Shown in pieces: positions 32,871 through 44,121 of a stretch of 64,000 nt of DNA. Position 1 is the stretch's first letter; each line of letters begins with the position of its first letter. The notes under the pieces were generated by a model, which saw only the letters and a list, made by a program, of their open reading frames with translations, was not told the DNA's origin and searched no databases. A program made the translations under genes and the position numbers. The stretch is from assembly GCF_005080865.1 (NCBI RefSeq), contig NZ_CP034861.1:496001-560000 (forward strand), given 5' to 3'. Origin of the DNA: Buchnera aphidicola (Muscaphis stroyani). GTDB taxonomy: Bacteria > Pseudomonadota > Gammaproteobacteria > Enterobacterales > Enterobacteriaceae.

Positions 32871-33863
32871 TTATGACTGATCTGACAGATCCAAAGGTGG
32901 CCAATTTTCTAATTTCATACCAAGAGAAAGATTGCGAGAAGCCAATATGTCTTTAATTTCTGTTAAAGATTTTTTTCCTAAATTCGGTGTTTTGAGAAGT
33001 TCCACTTCTGTTTTTTGAACTAAATCTCCTATGTAATGTATTGATTCTGCTTTGAGACAATTAGCTGATCTAACAGTTAACTCTAAATCATCTACAGGAC
33101 GAAGTAAAATCGGTTCAAACTCAGGCTTTTCTTCTTTCACTTCAGGTTCTCGAATATCTCTTAAATCAACAAAAGATTCTAATTGATCAGATAAAATTGT
33201 AGCCGCTCTTCGAATTGCTTCTTCAGGATCTATGGTTCCATTTGTTTCCATTTCAATAATTAATTTATCTAAATCTGTTCTTTTCTCAACTCTTGCCGCT
33301 TCCACATTATAAGAAATTCGATCTATTGGACTATAGCATGCATCCACTAATAAGCAACCAATGGGTCTAGCATCATCTTCTATATGAACTCTAGAAGAAG
33401 CTGGCATGTAACCTCTTCCTCGTTGCACTTTTATTCTCATTTTGATAGAAGCTTTTTCATAAGTTAAATGACAAATAACATGCTCAGGTTTAATTATTTC
33501 TACATCACCATCATGAATAATATCTGCAGCAGTTACGGAACCAACACCAGATTTATTTAACGTAAGGAAGACTTCGTCTTTTCCATATACTTTAATGGCT
33601 AGTCCTTTTAAATTTAGTAATATTTCTAAAATATCTTCTTGAATTCCTTCTTTAGTGCTATACTCATGTAAAACTCCATCGATTTCCACTTCAGTAACTG
33701 CGCAACCTGGCATAGAAGAGAGTAAAATTCTTCGAAGTGCATTGCCAAGTGTATGACCAAATCCTCTTTCTAAAGGTTCTAAAGTTACTTTAGTATGAGT
33801 TATGCTAATTTGCTCAATATCAACTAAACGCGGTTTTAAAAATCCCATTACTGAACTCTGCAT
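32871..33863 (-). CDS. rpoA: RNA polymerase subunit alpha
   Basis: The product has 330 residues (E. coli 329). The N-terminal assembly domain ([20 protein letters not shown]) and the C-terminal DNA/activator-binding domain ([32 protein letters not shown]) are both conserved. The start is the inner ATG at 33861-33863 ([15 protein letters not shown]), which matches E. coli; the longer frame adds five codons that are the GAGGG ribosome site. The full C-terminal domain suggests that UP-element or activator contacts remain possible. Confidence 0.98.
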   Translation of the reverse strand: MQSSVMGFLKPRLVDIEQISITHTKVTLEPLERGFGHTLGNALRRILLSSMPGCAVTEVEIDGVLHEYSTKEGIQEDILEILLNLKGLAIKVYGKDEVFLTLNKSGVGSVTAADIIHDGDVEIIKPEHVICHLTYEKASIKMRIKVQRGRGYMPASSRVHIEDDARPIGCLLVDACYSPIDRISYNVEAARVEKRTDLDKLIIEMETNGTIDPEEAIRRAATILSDQLESFVDLRDIREPEVKEEKPEFEPILLRPVDDLELTVRSANCLKAESIHYIGDLVQKTEVELLKTPNLGKKSLTEIKDILASRNLSLGMKLENWPPLDLSDQS

Positions 33864-33893
33864 ACATTGCCCTCTCATAAATTAAAAACTTTA

Positions 33894-34514
33894 TTACTTA
33901 GAATAAAGCTCAATAATTAAATGTTCATTAATTTCTGCAGATAAATCAGAACGTTCAGGAAATCTTTTTAAAAATCCTTTCATTTTTGAAGTATCGACTT
34001 CTATCCAAATAGGTTTTTCTCTTTGCTCTATAAGTTCTAACGCGGCTTTTATTCTTGATTGATTTTTAGATTTATCTTTTACTGAAATTTGATCATTAAT
34101 ACATATTTGATATGATGGAATATTGACAATTCTATTATTAACCATAATAGATTTATGATTAATAAGCTGCCTAGACTCTGACCTAGTAGATCCAAAACCC
34201 ATACGATAAACTACATTGTCTAATCGTCTTTCTAACAATTTAAGTAAATTTTCTCCAGTATTTCCTTTTAAACGAGCTGCTTTTTTGTAATATATTTTAA
34301 ATTGACGCTCTAGTATACAATACAATCGTTTTACTTTTTGTTTTTCACGTAATTGAATAGCATAATCAGATAATCTCGGTTTTCTTATTCCATGTTGACC
34401 AGGAGGCTGTTCTAGTTTACATTTAGAATCTATAGATCGAAATCCTGATTTTAAAAATAAATCAGTTCCTTCACGACGACTTAATTTTAATTTGGGACCT
34501 AGATATCTAGCCAT
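33894..34514 (-). CDS. rpsD: 30S ribosomal protein S4
   Basis: The product has 206 residues, as in E. coli, with [20 protein letters not shown] at the start. The S4 RNA-binding domain ([21 protein letters not shown]) is present. The start at 34512-34514 is preferred over an upstream ATG that would overlap rpsK by about 30 bases. S4 nucleates 30S assembly and in E. coli represses the alpha operon by binding the rpsM leader. Confidence 0.98.
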   Translation of the reverse strand: MARYLGPKLKLSRREGTDLFLKSGFRSIDSKCKLEQPPGQHGIRKPRLSDYAIQLREKQKVKRLYCILERQFKIYYKKAARLKGNTGENLLKLLERRLDNVVYRMGFGSTRSESRQLINHKSIMVNNRIVNIPSYQICINDQISVKDKSKNQSRIKAALELIEQREKPIWIEVDTSKMKGFLKRFPERSDLSAEINEHLIIELYSK

Positions 34515-34531
34515 AATCTCTTCTCCAAGAT

Positions 34532-34921
34532 TTATACGCGTCGTTTTTTGGGAGGACGACAACCATTATGAGGGATAGGTGTTACATCAGTAATATTCGT
34601 GATACGAAATCCGGCGGAATTTAAAGCTCTAATTGTAGATTCTCTGCCAGGACCAGGACCTTTTACCATGACTTCTAAATTTTTTATACCATAATCTTTC
34701 ACTATCTCAGCGCAGCGCTCTGCAGCGATTTGAGCAGCGAAAGGAGTTGATTTACGAGAACCTCTAAATCCAGAACCTCCAGAAGTTGCCCAACCTAAAG
34801 AATTTCCTTGCCTATCTGTAATAGTAACAATAGTATTATTAAAAGAAGCATGTATATGAGCTATTCCATCTAAAATTTGTTTTTTTACACGTTTTCGTGT
34901 ACGAATTGAGTTTTTTGTCAT
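34532..34921 (-). CDS. rpsK: 30S ribosomal protein S11
   Basis: The product has 129 residues, as in E. coli. The core [25 protein letters not shown] segment, [17 protein letters not shown] and the C-terminal [13 protein letters not shown] are intact. S11 sits on the 30S platform near the mRNA exit. It lies between rpsM and rpsD with short gaps, as in the enterobacterial alpha operon. Confidence 0.98.
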   Translation of the reverse strand: MTKNSIRTRKRVKKQILDGIAHIHASFNNTIVTITDRQGNSLGWATSGGSGFRGSRKSTPFAAQIAAERCAEIVKDYGIKNLEVMVKGPGPGRESTIRALNSAGFRITNITDVTPIPHNGCRPPKKRRV

Positions 34922-34938
34922 GATTACAATTACCTAAA

Positions 34939-35295
34939 TTATTTTTTTATTGGTTTTCTAGGGCCTTTACAAGTTCGAGCGTTAGTTTTTGTTCTTTGTC
35001 CGTGAACTGGAAGGTTTTTTCTATGACGTAAACCTCGATAACAATTTAAATCAATTAATCTTTTGATGTTTAATGTTTTTTCTCGTCTTAAATCACCTTC
35101 TACTAAATATTTAGAAACATTTCTTCTTAGTGAATCGATTTGATCTTCGCTTAACTCAATTATTTTAGAAGTTTCAGAAATCTTTGAAAGAAAGCAAATA
35201 TTTTTAGATCTATTTTTACCAATTCCATATATTGAAGTTAATGCAATTAAGATGTGTTTTCGTTCAGGAATGTTAATCCCTGCAATGCGCGCCAT
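34939..35295 (-). CDS. rpsM: 30S ribosomal protein S13
   Basis: The product has 118 residues, as in E. coli. [14 protein letters not shown] at the start, the [24 protein letters not shown] segment and the KGPRKPIKK tail are conserved. S13 contacts the P-site tRNA and forms bridges to the large subunit. It is the first gene of the alpha cluster; the S4-binding pseudoknot known in E. coli would be upstream and I cannot recognise it in the 62-base gap. Confidence 0.98.
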   Translation of the reverse strand: MARIAGINIPERKHILIALTSIYGIGKNRSKNICFLSKISETSKIIELSEDQIDSLRRNVSKYLVEGDLRREKTLNIKRLIDLNCYRGLRHRKNLPVHGQRTKTNARTCKGPRKPIKK

Positions 35296-35357
35296 ATTAT
35301 AATCCTCTCTATTAAATCTAAAATAATACTTTTCTAGTAAAAATTTTATAAAAAAAT

Positions 35358-35474
35358 TTAACCTTGACGTTGTTTGTGTTTAGGATCATTGCTGCAAATA
35401 ACTCGAACTACATTACTTCTTCTTACAATTTTACAATTTCTACATAATTTTTTAACAGAAGCCTGAACTTTCAT
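35358..35474 (-). CDS. rpmJ: 50S ribosomal protein L36
   Basis: The 38-residue product begins [19 protein letters not shown] and ends PKHKQRQG. It has the zinc-ribbon ligands of the C+ form (CRNC, a later Cys and a His). E. coli RpmJ has the same length. It lies between secY and rpsM in the expected place. I read it directly from the minus strand; the stop TAA is at 35358-35360. Confidence 0.98.
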   Translation of the reverse strand: MKVQASVKKLCRNCKIVRRSNVVRVICSNDPKHKQRQG

Positions 35475-35508
35475 AATAAACATCTCTTTTATTATATTTA
35501 AAATAGAA

Positions 35509-36828
35509 TTAATTTAATTTAGCTTTTTTCAGTACTGAATCATACTGATTAGACATTATTAATGTTTGAACTTGAGAAATGAAATCTATAATAACTACTA
35601 CTACGATTAATAAAGAAGTTCCTCCAAAATAAAATGGAACATTCATAGCTCTTCTCATAAATTCTGGAATTAAACAAATAAAAACAACATAAAAAGAACC
35701 AAACAGAGTCAATCTCAACATTATTTTATTAATATATTTAGCTGTTTGTTCTCCAGGTCGAATACCTGAAATAAAAGCACCTGATTTTTTTAAATTATCA
35801 GCTGTTTCACGAGGATTAAATACTAATCCTGTGTAAAAAAAACAAAAAAAGATTATTGAAGCAGTATATAATATTAAATAAACTGGATGATTAGGTGTTA
35901 AGCAAATAGAAATGAATTGTAACCAATCAGATTTTTCATCTAATCTAAACCACGATATAATCGTTGTAGGAAATAACATAATACTAGAAGAAAAAATTGC
36001 TGGTATAACACCGGACATATTTATTTTTAAAGGTAAATGAGCGCTTTGAGACGAGTAAACACGAAGACCTTTTTGACGCTGTGCATAATGAACAATAATT
36101 TTGCGTTGACCTCGTTCGACAAAAACAACCAGAAAAACAACTAAAAAAATTAATATTAAAACAAATAAAAATGATAAAAAATGTAAATTACCTTGTCTAG
36201 TTTGTTCAATAGTATGACTTATTGCTGATGGCAAGCCGGCTATAATTCCTATAAAAATAATAATTGAAATACCATTTCCAATTCCACATTCAGTAATTAA
36301 TTCACCTAACCACATTAAAAACATAGTGCCAGTTACTAAACTAAGAATAGTAGTAAAATAAAAATAAAAATCATAATTTAATACTATTTCATTAATCTCT
36401 GATATATTTGGTAAAGCAGTAGCAAGACCAAAAGATTGAAAAAAAGATAATATCAATGTTGCGTATCTAGTATACTGATTTAGTTTATGACGCCCAGATT
36501 CACCTTCTTTTTTTATTTCAGAAAAAGTAGGATACACTAAAGTTAACAATTGAATAATAATAGAAGCTGATATATAAGGCATGATGCCTAAAGCAAAAAT
36601 AGAAGCACGACTTAAAGCTCCACCAGAAAACATGTTGAACATTTCAACAATAGTTCCTGTTTGATGGCTTAATATTTCAGACAACAACAAAGTATCAATT
36701 CCAGGAACAGGGATAAAAGAGCCGATTCTAAAAATTGTTAAAGCTGTAATTAAAAAAATAATTCTTGTCTTAAGTTCACTAAAATTTTTTTTAGTATTTT
36801 TCAAATCCCATCCTAATCGATTAGCCAT
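35509..36828 (-). CDS. secY: Sec translocase channel subunit SecY
   Basis: The product has 439 residues (E. coli 443). Ten transmembrane helices can be marked, beginning with [23 protein letters not shown]. The large cytosolic loops that bind SecA and ribosomes are conserved ([34 protein letters not shown]). It forms the inner-membrane protein channel. It lies 10 bases after rplO in the spc cluster. Confidence 0.98.
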   Translation of the reverse strand: MANRLGWDLKNTKKNFSELKTRIIFLITALTIFRIGSFIPVPGIDTLLLSEILSHQTGTIVEMFNMFSGGALSRASIFALGIMPYISASIIIQLLTLVYPTFSEIKKEGESGRHKLNQYTRYATLILSFFQSFGLATALPNISEINEIVLNYDFYFYFTTILSLVTGTMFLMWLGELITECGIGNGISIIIFIGIIAGLPSAISHTIEQTRQGNLHFLSFLFVLILIFLVVFLVVFVERGQRKIIVHYAQRQKGLRVYSSQSAHLPLKINMSGVIPAIFSSSIMLFPTTIISWFRLDEKSDWLQFISICLTPNHPVYLILYTASIIFFCFFYTGLVFNPRETADNLKKSGAFISGIRPGEQTAKYINKIMLRLTLFGSFYVVFICLIPEFMRRAMNVPFYFGGTSLLIVVVVIIDFISQVQTLIMSNQYDSVLKKAKLN

Positions 36829-36838
36829 TATTTAAAAA

Positions 36839-37276
36839 TTATCTTTCAATAATTTTCCCACCAAAATTTTCAATTTCAGTACGAGCTCCTTTTGTGATAC
36901 CCAACCCTTGTACTGTTAAAGCTTTTTTTATTGTTCCAGAACAAATTATCTTGACGTACTTGATTGTTTTCTTAATAATTTTTAATTTTTTTAACAAATC
37001 TAAATTAATAAGAGAATCTGATAATTTCGATATTTCTGATAAACGAATTTCTATTGTAATATTTTTTTTAGGAGAATTAAAACCAAATTTAGGCAATCTT
37101 CTATATAAAGGCATTTGACCACCCTCAAAACCTCGACGAATACTGCTACCTGATCGAGATTTTTGACCTTTGTGTCCTCTGCCTGAAGTTTTTCCATGTC
37201 CTGAACTGATTCCACGACCTAATCGTTTATTATTTCGGCGCGATCTAATAGATGGAGAAAGAGTGTTTAAATACAT
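36839..37276 (-). CDS. rplO: 50S ribosomal protein L15
   Basis: The product has 145 residues (E. coli 144). The glycine- and arginine-rich N-terminal extension ([24 protein letters not shown]) is conserved, and the C-terminal globular part ends in [14 protein letters not shown]15 acts in late 50S assembly. It sits between rpmD and secY, as in E. coli. Confidence 0.97.
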   Translation of the reverse strand: MYLNTLSPSIRSRRNNKRLGRGISSGHGKTSGRGHKGQKSRSGSSIRRGFEGGQMPLYRRLPKFGFNSPKKNITIEIRLSEISKLSDSLINLDLLKKLKIIKKTIKYVKIICSGTIKKALTVQGLGITKGARTEIENFGGKIIER

Positions 37277-37283
37277 CTAATTT

Positions 37284-37463
37284 TTATTCCTTTTCTATTT
37301 TTAAAATGTAAGAAATCTTCTTTATCATACCTCGAATGGAAGGAGTATCTAAACGTATCACAGTATCTCTAATATGACGAAGTCCAAGTCCTATTAATGT
37401 TTTTCTATGTTTAGGCAATCTTCCTATTCCGCTTTTAATTTGAGTTATTTTCAATTTTTTCAT
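37284..37463 (-). CDS. rpmD: 50S ribosomal protein L30
   Basis: The 59-residue product contains [26 protein letters not shown] and DTPSIRGMI, matching E. coli RpmD in length and order. It was read directly from the minus strand between rplO and rpsE, with gaps of 7 and 8 bases. The start MKKLKITQ is the only ATG in frame. Confidence 0.97.
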   Translation of the reverse strand: MKKLKITQIKSGIGRLPKHRKTLIGLGLRHIRDTVIRLDTPSIRGMIKKISYILKIEKE

Positions 37464-37471
37464 TAAAAAAT

Positions 37472-37975
37472 TTATCCTAATATATCTTCAATGCGTTTAT
37501 TTCTTTTATTAGCAATCATTTCTGGAGATTTCATATTAATTAAACCATTAATCGTTGCTCTAACTACATTAATAGGATTAGTTGATCCATAAGTTTTTGC
37601 TAAAACGTTATGAACTCCAGCTACTTCTAAAACAGCTCTCATAGCTCCTCCTGCAATAATTCCAGTTCCATCTGAAGCTGGTTTCATGAAAATATTTGAA
37701 CCGGTGTGTGACCCTTTTAATGAATGCTGTAAAGTTTTATTGATTAATGGCACAGTGATCATATTCCGTCTAGCTCTTTCCATTGCTTTTTGAATAGCTG
37801 CTGGTACTTCACGTGCTTTTCCATAACCAAAACCTACTCTTCCTTCTCCATTACCAACTACAGTTAGTGCTGTAAAAGAAAATATTCGACCACCTTTAAC
37901 AGTTTTAGAAACACGATTTACTGCAATTAATTTTTCTTTTAAATCATTATTGTTTTTTTTTTCAAAATTAGCCAT
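37472..37975 (-). CDS. rpsE: 30S ribosomal protein S5
   Basis: The product has 167 residues, as in E. coli. The dsRNA-binding N-domain ([21 protein letters not shown]) and the [24 protein letters not shown] segment are intact. S5 lies at the mRNA entry and influences decoding accuracy. It is preceded by rplR with 15 bases between, as in the spc operon. Confidence 0.98.
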   Translation of the reverse strand: MANFEKKNNNDLKEKLIAVNRVSKTVKGGRIFSFTALTVVGNGEGRVGFGYGKAREVPAAIQKAMERARRNMITVPLINKTLQHSLKGSHTGSNIFMKPASDGTGIIAGGAMRAVLEVAGVHNVLAKTYGSTNPINVVRATINGLINMKSPEMIANKRNKRIEDILG

Positions 37976-37990
37976 TCTATAATTTTCACC

Positions 37991-38359
37991 TTAAAACTTT
38001 AATCCAACAGCACGTGCAGATTCTGCTAAAACCTTTACGCGACCATGATATTTAAAACCAGATCGATCAAAAGAAACATTATGTATCCCTTTTTCTAAAG
38101 CACGTTCCGCAATAGTTTTTCCAACAAAAGCAGCTGCTTCTTTATTACCTGTAAATTTTAAATTGTTACTTATTATTTTTTCCAAAGTGCATGCCATTAC
38201 TAATACTTTAGATTTATCAGATGAAATAATTTGAGCATACATGTGACGAGAAGTACGATGTATGACTAGTCGAATTAAATTTAACGATTTAATTTTACAA
38301 CGCGTTTTCATGCATCTTCTCATACGAGCTAATTTCTTGCTATCTATAGAAATTATCAT
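37991..38359 (-). CDS. rplR: 50S ribosomal protein L18
   Basis: The product has 122 residues (E. coli 117); the extra residues are at the N-terminus (MIISID before SKKLARMRR). [24 protein letters not shown] and [12 protein letters not shown] are conserved. L18 binds 5S rRNA. The start lies one base after the rplF stop, so the two are tightly coupled. Confidence 0.96.
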   Translation of the reverse strand: MIISIDSKKLARMRRCMKTRCKIKSLNLIRLVIHRTSRHMYAQIISSDKSKVLVMACTLEKIISNNLKFTGNKEAAAFVGKTIAERALEKGIHNVSFDRSGFKYHGRVKVLAESARAVGLKF

Positions 38360-38360
38360 T

Positions 38361-38897
38361 TTATTTCTTTTTAGCCTCTTTCATACGCACAACTTCATCT
38401 TCATATCGAATACCTTTTCCTTTATAAGGCTCAGGCTTTCGATAGGATCTTAAATTAGCTGCTACTTGACCAACAAGTTGTTTATCTATACTTTTTAATA
38501 TAATTTCTGTTGCGGAAGGACTTTCAACATCAATATTTTCAGGTAAACAATATTGAATTGGATGAGAGTAACCTAATAAAAGATTTATGATATTACCTTT
38601 TGTTATTGAAACACGATATCCTACTCCAGATAACTTTAACTTTTTAACAAATTTTTTTGAAACACCTATAATCATGGAATTAACAAGAGCTCGCGCAGTT
38701 CCTGCTTGCGCCCAACCATCAGAACAATTGGGACGTGATTTAAAAGTTATTTTATCATTTAAATATTCTATTTTTACAGACGGATGAAAAGTACGTGAAA
38801 GATGACCATATTTTCCTTTGACTAATATTAATTGTGAATTTAATGTTACATTAATATTTGAAGGAATAAAAATGGGAGATTTAGCAATACGAGACAT
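38361..38897 (-). CDS. rplF: 50S ribosomal protein L6
   Basis: The product has 178 residues (E. coli 177). The start MSRIAKSPI at 38895-38897 was chosen because it aligns with E. coli and leaves 26 bases after rpsH; the longer frame would overlap rpsH. The L6 signature [13 protein letters not shown] appears as [17 protein letters not shown]6 lies near the factor-binding site. Confidence 0.97.
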   Translation of the reverse strand: MSRIAKSPIFIPSNINVTLNSQLILVKGKYGHLSRTFHPSVKIEYLNDKITFKSRPNCSDGWAQAGTARALVNSMIIGVSKKFVKKLKLSGVGYRVSITKGNIINLLLGYSHPIQYCLPENIDVESPSATEIILKSIDKQLVGQVAANLRSYRKPEPYKGKGIRYEDEVVRMKEAKKK

Positions 38898-38923
38898 TAT
38901 TCTTCCTACATTTATTTGCATTA

Positions 38924-39316
38924 TTAAGCTACATAACAAATGACTTCACCACCAAGACCAATTTTACGTGCCTCGCGATCAGTCATTACTCCTTGAGAAG
39001 TTGAAATTATTGCTATTCCTAAACCTGCCATAACTTGAGGCAATTGATTCTTTTTTTTGTATACTCTTAAACTTGGCTTACTTACACGCTCAATTCTTTC
39101 AACTACTGATTTTCCTTGAAAATATTTTAAAAATACTTCTAATTCTAGTTTTAAAGTTCCTTTAACTTCAAAATTTTTAATGTATCCTTCTTTTTTTAAT
39201 ACTTTAATAATTGAAGTTTTTAATTTAGAAGCAGGCATTATAACAGAATATTTATTGGCTGATTGACCATTTCGAATACGAGTTAGCATATCTGCTATTG
39301 GATCTTGCATACTCAT
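38924..39316 (-). CDS. rpsH: 30S ribosomal protein S8
   Basis: The product has 130 residues, as in E. coli, with [18 protein letters not shown] at the start and [11 protein letters not shown] at the end. In E. coli S8 binds 16S rRNA and represses the spc operon by binding the rplE mRNA. I cannot judge from sequence alone whether that target site persists around 40202. Confidence 0.98.
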   Translation of the reverse strand: MSMQDPIADMLTRIRNGQSANKYSVIMPASKLKTSIIKVLKKEGYIKNFEVKGTLKLELEVFLKYFQGKSVVERIERVSKPSLRVYKKKNQLPQVMAGLGIAIISTSQGVMTDREARKIGLGGEVICYVA

Positions 39317-39344
39317 TGTATACTCCTAATACTAAAAATAAATT

Positions 39345-39650
39345 TCACCAACTGGCTTTTCTTAAACCAGGAATTTCACCTTTCATTGCAGCTTCTCTAA
39401 CTTTAATTCGACTCAATCCAAATTTTCTTAAAAAAGCATGTGGACGACCAGTTTGTTGACACCTATTTCTTTGACGAGATGGACTAGAATCACGAGGAAA
39501 AGTTTGCAATTTTAACACCGCATTCCAACGATCTTTTTCTGAAAGACTCATGTTAGAAATAATGTTTTTTAATTCTATTCTCTGTACGTAAAACTTTTTA
39601 GACAGCTTAATACGTTTAATTTCTCGAGCTTTCATAGATTGTTTAGCCAT
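39345..39650 (-). CDS. rpsN: 30S ribosomal protein S14
   Basis: The product has 101 residues, as in E. coli. It is the zinc-free long form, with [16 protein letters not shown] and the C-terminal [40 protein letters not shown]. It binds the 30S head. Gaps to rplE and rpsH are 18 and 28 bases. Confidence 0.98.
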   Translation of the reverse strand: MAKQSMKAREIKRIKLSKKFYVQRIELKNIISNMSLSEKDRWNAVLKLQTFPRDSSPSRQRNRCQQTGRPHAFLRKFGLSRIKVREAAMKGEIPGLRKASW

Positions 39651-39668
39651 AAAATATGTTACCTTAAT

Positions 39669-40202
39669 TTATTTTCGAAATGGAAAATTAAAAGAGGATA
39701 ATAATAAGTGTCCTTCATGATTAGATTTTGCAGTAGTGGTTATAGTGACATCTAATCCACGAACTCTATCAATTTTGTCATAATCAATTTCAGGAAAAAT
39801 AATTTGTTCTTTTATTCCCAAGCTATAATTTCCTCTACCATCAAAAGATCGAATAGATAAACCTCGAAAATCTCGAATACGAGGAATTGCTATGACAATT
39901 AAACGTTCAAAAAAATCCCATTTTCTTTGACCCCGTAGTGTAACTTTACAACCAATAGGATAACCTTGACGAATTTTAAAACCAGAAATAGATTTTCGAG
40001 CTTTAGTAGTAATTGGTTTTTGACCAGATATTGCTTTTAAATCAGATAAAGCATAATCTAAAGCTTTTTTATCAGAAATAGAAGAACCAACTCCCATATT
40101 TAAAGTTATTTTATAAATTTTGGGAACTTCCATTATAGATTTATAATTTAACTTGAACATAAGTTGTTTTACTACTGTTGATTTGTAATAATCATATAAC
40201 AT
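39669..40202 (-). CDS. rplE: 50S ribosomal protein L5
   Basis: The product has 177 residues (E. coli 179). [28 protein letters not shown] and [23 protein letters not shown] are conserved. L5 binds 5S rRNA and contacts the P-site tRNA. The start [15 protein letters not shown] aligns with HDYYKDEVVKKLM of E. coli, two residues shorter. Confidence 0.97.
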   Translation of the reverse strand: MLYDYYKSTVVKQLMFKLNYKSIMEVPKIYKITLNMGVGSSISDKKALDYALSDLKAISGQKPITTKARKSISGFKIRQGYPIGCKVTLRGQRKWDFFERLIVIAIPRIRDFRGLSIRSFDGRGNYSLGIKEQIIFPEIDYDKIDRVRGLDVTITTTAKSNHEGHLLLSSFNFPFRK

Positions 40203-40220
40203 TACATTACTCCAAAACTA

Positions 40221-40532
40221 TTAAATCGCTTTTCCATTGGATTTAAAAAATCGAATTTTTTTACCATTTTCAAATCTGAACCCAACACGGTCTGATTTTT
40301 GAGATTCAGGGTTTAAAATAGCAATATTTGATATGTGAATAGGAGCTTCTTTTTCTATTATTCCACCTTTTTGATTTCTATCAGGAACAGGTTTTTGATG
40401 TTTTTTAATGAGATTTAATCCTTTGATTATAACTTTATTGACAGATATAATACTTTTAATAATGCTCTTTTTTCCTTTATCTTTTCCTGATAATACAATT
40501 ATATTATCATTTCGACGTAATTTTAATGCCAT
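40221..40532 (-). CDS. rplX: 50S ribosomal protein L24
   Basis: The product has 103 residues (E. coli 104). It opens with a KOW motif ([20 protein letters not shown]) and has [14 protein letters not shown] in the middle. L24 is an early assembly protein at the tunnel exit. It is 24 bases after rplN. Confidence 0.97.
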   Translation of the reverse strand: MALKLRRNDNIIVLSGKDKGKKSIIKSIISVNKVIIKGLNLIKKHQKPVPDRNQKGGIIEKEAPIHISNIAILNPESQKSDRVGFRFENGKKIRFFKSNGKAI

Positions 40533-40556
40533 TTAGTATTCCTTAACAGTTTTTGT

Positions 40557-40925
40557 CTAAAGAACCTCTGGAGCTAATGAAATAATCTTCATAAATTTTT
40601 CTGTACGAAGTTCACGAGTTACTGGTCCGAAAATTCGAGTACCAACAGGTTGTTCATTATTATTTAAAACAACGCATGCATTGCTGTCAAAACGAATAAC
40701 TGAACCATCAGAACGTTTTACTCCTTTTTTAGTTCTAACTACTACAGCTTTTAAAACTTCTCCTTTTTTAACTTTACCTCTAGGTATTGCTTCTTTTATT
40801 GTGATTTTAATTACATCACCAATACTTGCATATCTTCTGCGTGAACCACCTAGTACTTTTATGCACATAGCAGAGCGTGCTCCAGAATTATCTGCTACAT
40901 TTAAAATAGTTTGCTCTTGAATCAT
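40557..40925 (-). CDS. rplN: 50S ribosomal protein L14
   Basis: The product has 122 residues (E. coli 123). [21 protein letters not shown] at the start and [19 protein letters not shown] at the end are almost unchanged. L14 forms an intersubunit bridge. It is the first gene of the spc cluster, preceded by the longest gap inside the ribosomal block. Confidence 0.98.
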   Translation of the reverse strand: MIQEQTILNVADNSGARSAMCIKVLGGSRRRYASIGDVIKITIKEAIPRGKVKKGEVLKAVVVRTKKGVKRSDGSVIRFDSNACVVLNNNEQPVGTRIFGPVTRELRTEKFMKIISLAPEVL

Positions 40926-41041
40926 TTTTAAAAAATTCCAGTGTACTTGATTATATTAAAAAATATTATTTAATTTTGAAAAATAATTAATAATTTATTT
41001 GTTTTAAAATTATAATATAAGTATGTTTTTTAAAGTATATT
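40926..41041 (-). promoter_or_regulatory. gap between S10 and spc clusters, candidate spc promoter
   Basis: The 116-base gap is unusual in this dense block and lies where the E. coli spc promoter is. On the minus strand a TATAAT box lies at 40950-40955, 24 bases before rplN. No good -35 box is at 16-18 bases; TTCAAA lies 19 bases away. No hairpin terminator for rpsQ is visible. Confidence 0.4.
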
Positions 41042-41293
41042 TCAAAAAACAGTTTTTTTGATAATACCAACTAAAACCCAAGATTTAGTTTTAGAAATTG
41101 GTCGAGATTCACAAATTTCAATTAAATCTCCAACAGAACATTCATTTTTTTCATCATGAATATGCAGTTTTGTAGTTCTTTTAATAAATTTTTTATAAAT
41201 AGAATGTTTAATAAATCTTTCAATTACAACAACTGCAGATTTTTGCATCTTATTACTTATAACACGGCCTTTTAATGTTCGAATTTTTTCCAT
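41042..41293 (-). CDS. rpsQ: 30S ribosomal protein S17
   Basis: The product has 83 residues (E. coli 84). [23 protein letters not shown] and the RPISKTKSW motif are conserved. S17 is a primary 16S-binding protein. Its start overlaps the rpmC stop by one base (ATG/TAA type), and it closes the S10 cluster. Confidence 0.97.
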   Translation of the reverse strand: MEKIRTLKGRVISNKMQKSAVVVIERFIKHSIYKKFIKRTTKLHIHDEKNECSVGDLIEICESRPISKTKSWVLVGIIKKTVF

Positions 41294-41490
41294 TATTTTA
41301 TACTTTTCTTTTCATTTAATGCAGTTTTAACCTGAGCAATATTTCTTCGAACTCTTCGTAATAAATGAGGCTGTTTTATTTTATTAGAAGCTAATTTCAT
41401 ACGAAGATTAAATTTTTCTCGAAACAACTGTAAAAGTTCAATGTTAAGGCTTCTTATATCTTTTTCCCGAAGATTCAACATTTTGTTCAT
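41293..41490 (-). CDS. rpmC: 50S ribosomal protein L29
   Basis: The product has 65 residues (E. coli 63). It is a helical hairpin with [21 protein letters not shown] and [13 protein letters not shown]29 sits at the tunnel exit near trigger factor and SRP. It overlaps rplP and rpsQ by one base each, which indicates coupling. Confidence 0.97.
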   Translation of the reverse strand: MNKMLNLREKDIRSLNIELLQLFREKFNLRMKLASNKIKQPHLLRRVRRNIAQVKTALNEKKSIK

Positions 41491-41900
41491 TATATCACCA
41501 TTTTAGTCACAAAAACTGTTTTAATAGGCAATTTAGCTGCTGCCAATTTGAAAGCTTGACGTGATTCTTCTTCAGAAATTCCGGATAATTCATAAAGAAT
41601 TTTTCCAGGTTGAATTAAAGCTACCCAATATTCTACATTTCCTTTTCCTTTTCCCATTCTAACTTCTAATGGTTTTTGAGTTATAGGTTTATCAGGAAAT
41701 ATTCGAATCCATACTTTTCCTTGTCTTTTTATAAAACGAGTGATAGCTCTTCGAGCTGACTCAATTTGACGATCACTTAATCGCCCTCGGTCAGTTGCTT
41801 TTAATCCAAAAGTACCAAATACCACATCAGTTCCAACAGCTAAACCGCGATTTCGACCTTTGTGCATTTTTCGAAATTTAGTCCGTTTTGGTTGCAACAT
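41490..41900 (-). CDS. rplP: 50S ribosomal protein L16
   Basis: The product has 136 residues, as in E. coli. [32 protein letters not shown] and [19 protein letters not shown] are conserved. L16 contacts A-site tRNA and is needed for peptidyl transfer centre assembly. The gap to rpsC is 19 bases. Confidence 0.98.
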   Translation of the reverse strand: MLQPKRTKFRKMHKGRNRGLAVGTDVVFGTFGLKATDRGRLSDRQIESARRAITRFIKRQGKVWIRIFPDKPITQKPLEVRMGKGKGNVEYWVALIQPGKILYELSGISEEESRQAFKLAAAKLPIKTVFVTKMVI

Positions 41901-41919
41901 GAGTAGATTCTCCTTATTT

Positions 41920-42621
41920 TTACTTTCGATTTTTACGATGTTGCTTTTTAGTTTGCATAGAAGAATGTTCTATTTTTTCAATTTCTTTCATTCCTCCTAA
42001 TATCTCGCCTTTGAATATCCACACTTTAACTCCGATAACACCGTAAGTTGTGTGAGCTTCAGAAATGCTATAATCAATATCAGCTCGTAATGTATGTAAG
42101 GGTACTCTTCCTTCTCTGTACCATTCTCTACGGGCTATTTCTGTTCCTCCTAAACGACCACTAACTTCTACTTTTATCCCTTTTGCTCCTTGTCTCATTG
42201 CATTCTGAACGGCTCTTTTCATTGCACGTCGAAACATAACTCGACGTTCTAATTGAGAAGTAATTCCATCAGAAACTAGTTTAGCATCTAGTTCGGGTCT
42301 TCTTACTTCTGAAATATTAATCTGAGCTGGAACACCAGTTATCTTAGAAATTTTGTTTCTAATTTTTTCAACATCTTCACCTTTTTTACCAATTACTATA
42401 CCTGGTCGTGCTGTATAAATAGTTACTCGAATACTTTTCGCTGGCCTTTCAATAACTATACGAGAAACAGAGGCTTTTGTTAATTTTTTTGACAAAAATT
42501 GACGAACTTGATAGTCACTATCTAAATTTTTAGAAAAATCTTTAGTACTTGAAAACCAGATAGAATTCCATTTTTTTACAATTCCTAATCGCATGCCATT
42601 AGGATGTACTTTTTGACCCAT
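41920..42621 (-). CDS. rpsC: 30S ribosomal protein S3
   Basis: The product has 233 residues, as in E. coli. The KH domain with [16 protein letters not shown] and the C-terminal [17 protein letters not shown] segment are intact. S3 is at the mRNA entry tunnel and has helicase activity in the ribosome. The C-terminal tail is rich in K, R and H. Confidence 0.98.
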   Translation of the reverse strand: MGQKVHPNGMRLGIVKKWNSIWFSSTKDFSKNLDSDYQVRQFLSKKLTKASVSRIVIERPAKSIRVTIYTARPGIVIGKKGEDVEKIRNKISKITGVPAQINISEVRRPELDAKLVSDGITSQLERRVMFRRAMKRAVQNAMRQGAKGIKVEVSGRLGGTEIARREWYREGRVPLHTLRADIDYSISEAHTTYGVIGVKVWIFKGEILGGMKEIEKIEHSSMQTKKQHRKNRK

Positions 42622-42644
42622 AGCTAAAATTTCCTCAAAAAATA

Positions 42645-42977
42645 TTAATGATCAGAAACAATGACAGTGATATGACTAGTTCTTTTTAAAATTCGATCTG
42701 CACGTCCTTTTGCACGAGGCATCATTCTTTTCATTGTTGAACCTTCATTGACAAATATTTTTTTAATTCTTAACTGATCTATGTCAGTACCATTATTATG
42801 TTCTGCATTAGCTACAGCAGATTCAAGTACTTTTTTTACTAAAAAAGATGCTTTTTTGTTAGTGTAAGTCAAGATAGTTAATGCTTTAGAGACTTTTTTT
42901 CCACGAATTAAATCTGCAATTAAACGAATTTTTTGAGCAGAAGAACGAGCTTGACGATATTGAGCTAAAGTTTCCAT
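42645..42977 (-). CDS. rplV: 50S ribosomal protein L22
   Basis: The product has 110 residues, as in E. coli. The hairpin that lines the exit tunnel is visible near the C-terminus ([28 protein letters not shown]). The N-terminus [27 protein letters not shown] is conserved. Gaps to rpsS and rpsC are 12 and 23 bases. Confidence 0.98.
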   Translation of the reverse strand: METLAQYRQARSSAQKIRLIADLIRGKKVSKALTILTYTNKKASFLVKKVLESAVANAEHNNGTDIDQLRIKKIFVNEGSTMKRMMPRAKGRADRILKRTSHITVIVSDH

Positions 42978-42989
42978 TTATTCCTCTTT

Positions 42990-43268
42990 TTAACGTTTTT
43001 TTACTTTTTTATCAGCTGTATGTCCTCTATAAGTTCGAGTTAAAGAAAATTCTCCTAGTTTGTGTCCAACCATTTCTTCAGTAATAAAAATTGGAATATG
43101 TTGACGACCATTGTGAACAGATATTGTTAATCCTACCATATTAGGAAAAACAGTTGAACGTCTTGACCATGTTTTTAATGGTTTTTTATCACTTTCTTTC
43201 ACTGCTCTTTCAACTTTTTTTAACAAACTAAGATCAATAAAAGGACCTTTCTTAAGAGAACGTGGCAT
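42990..43268 (-). CDS. rpsS: 30S ribosomal protein S19
   Basis: The product has 92 residues, as in E. coli, with [20 protein letters not shown] at the start. The start at 43266-43268 was chosen over a frame 48 codons longer that would overlap rplB by 128 bases. [16 protein letters not shown] is conserved. S19 is in the 30S head and binds S13. Confidence 0.98.
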   Translation of the reverse strand: MPRSLKKGPFIDLSLLKKVERAVKESDKKPLKTWSRRSTVFPNMVGLTISVHNGRQHIPIFITEEMVGHKLGEFSLTRTYRGHTADKKVKKR

Positions 43269-43284
43269 AAATAATCCCTTATAA

Positions 43285-44106
43285 TTATTTGCTTCGATGA
43301 CGTAAAATAAATCTTTCAGTACGTTTGTTTTTTCTAGTTTTCTTGCCTTTTGTTTGAATTCCCCAAGGAGTAACCGGATGTTTACCAAAATTTCTTCCTT
43401 CACCTCCACCATGAGGATGATCTACTGGGTTCATCGCTGTACCACGAACAGTTGGTCTTATTCCTAGCCAACGAGAAGCTCCTGCTTTTCCTAATACTTT
43501 TAACATGTGTTCAGAATTACCAACTTCACCTACAGTAGCTCTGCAATTAGATTGTATTTTTCTCATTTCTCCAGATCTCAATCTTAAAATAGCATAAAAT
43601 TTATCTTGAGCTACTAATTGCACATAACTTCCTGCTGAACGAGCTATTTGACCTCCTTTTCCAGGCTTCATTTCTACATTATGAATAAATGTACCAACTG
43701 GAATGTTTTTTATTGGCAAAGTATTACCTATTTTAATAGGTATATGCGTTCCAGAAACAACATACTCTCCAACCTTTAAATTTTTAGGAGCTAAAATGTA
43801 TTTTCTAGTTCCATCTTTATACAAAATTAAAGCAATATAAGAAGAACGATTTGGATCGTATTCAATCCTTTCCACTACTGCTTGAATATTATCTTTGTTT
43901 CTTTTAAAATCTATAATTCGATAAGATTTTTTGTGACCTCCACCAATATGACGAGTTGTAATTCTTCCATTATTGTTTCGCCCTCCACTTTTATTTTTTT
44001 TTTCAAGCAACAAAGAGTATGGTTTTCCTTTATACAACTCTTTATTTACTATTTTTATTACATGACGACGACCTGGAGATGTTGGTTTGCATTTTACAAT
44101 TGTCAT
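43285..44106 (-). CDS. rplB: 50S ribosomal protein L2
   Basis: The product has 273 residues, as in E. coli. The signature [21 protein letters not shown] near residues 218-238 contains the histidine close to the peptidyl transferase centre. The N-terminal RNA-binding half ([20 protein letters not shown]) is intact. L2 is needed for subunit association. Confidence 0.98.
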   Translation of the reverse strand: MTIVKCKPTSPGRRHVIKIVNKELYKGKPYSLLLEKKNKSGGRNNNGRITTRHIGGGHKKSYRIIDFKRNKDNIQAVVERIEYDPNRSSYIALILYKDGTRKYILAPKNLKVGEYVVSGTHIPIKIGNTLPIKNIPVGTFIHNVEMKPGKGGQIARSAGSYVQLVAQDKFYAILRLRSGEMRKIQSNCRATVGEVGNSEHMLKVLGKAGASRWLGIRPTVRGTAMNPVDHPHGGGEGRNFGKHPVTPWGIQTKGKKTRKNKRTERFILRHRSK

Positions 44107-44121
44107 TTTCGTATCCTTCGA

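Noticed and set aside
34515-34562. A 16-codon extension of rpsD, and similar short extensions of rpoA, rplF, rpsJ, fusA, rpsG, aroK, tsgA and deoB.
   Set aside because: The inner ATG aligns with the E. coli start in each case, and the extensions overlap neighbours or cover the ribosome site.
43269-43412. A 48-codon N-terminal extension of rpsS.
   Set aside because: It overlaps rplB in another frame and the conserved S19 start MPRSLKKG lies at 43268.
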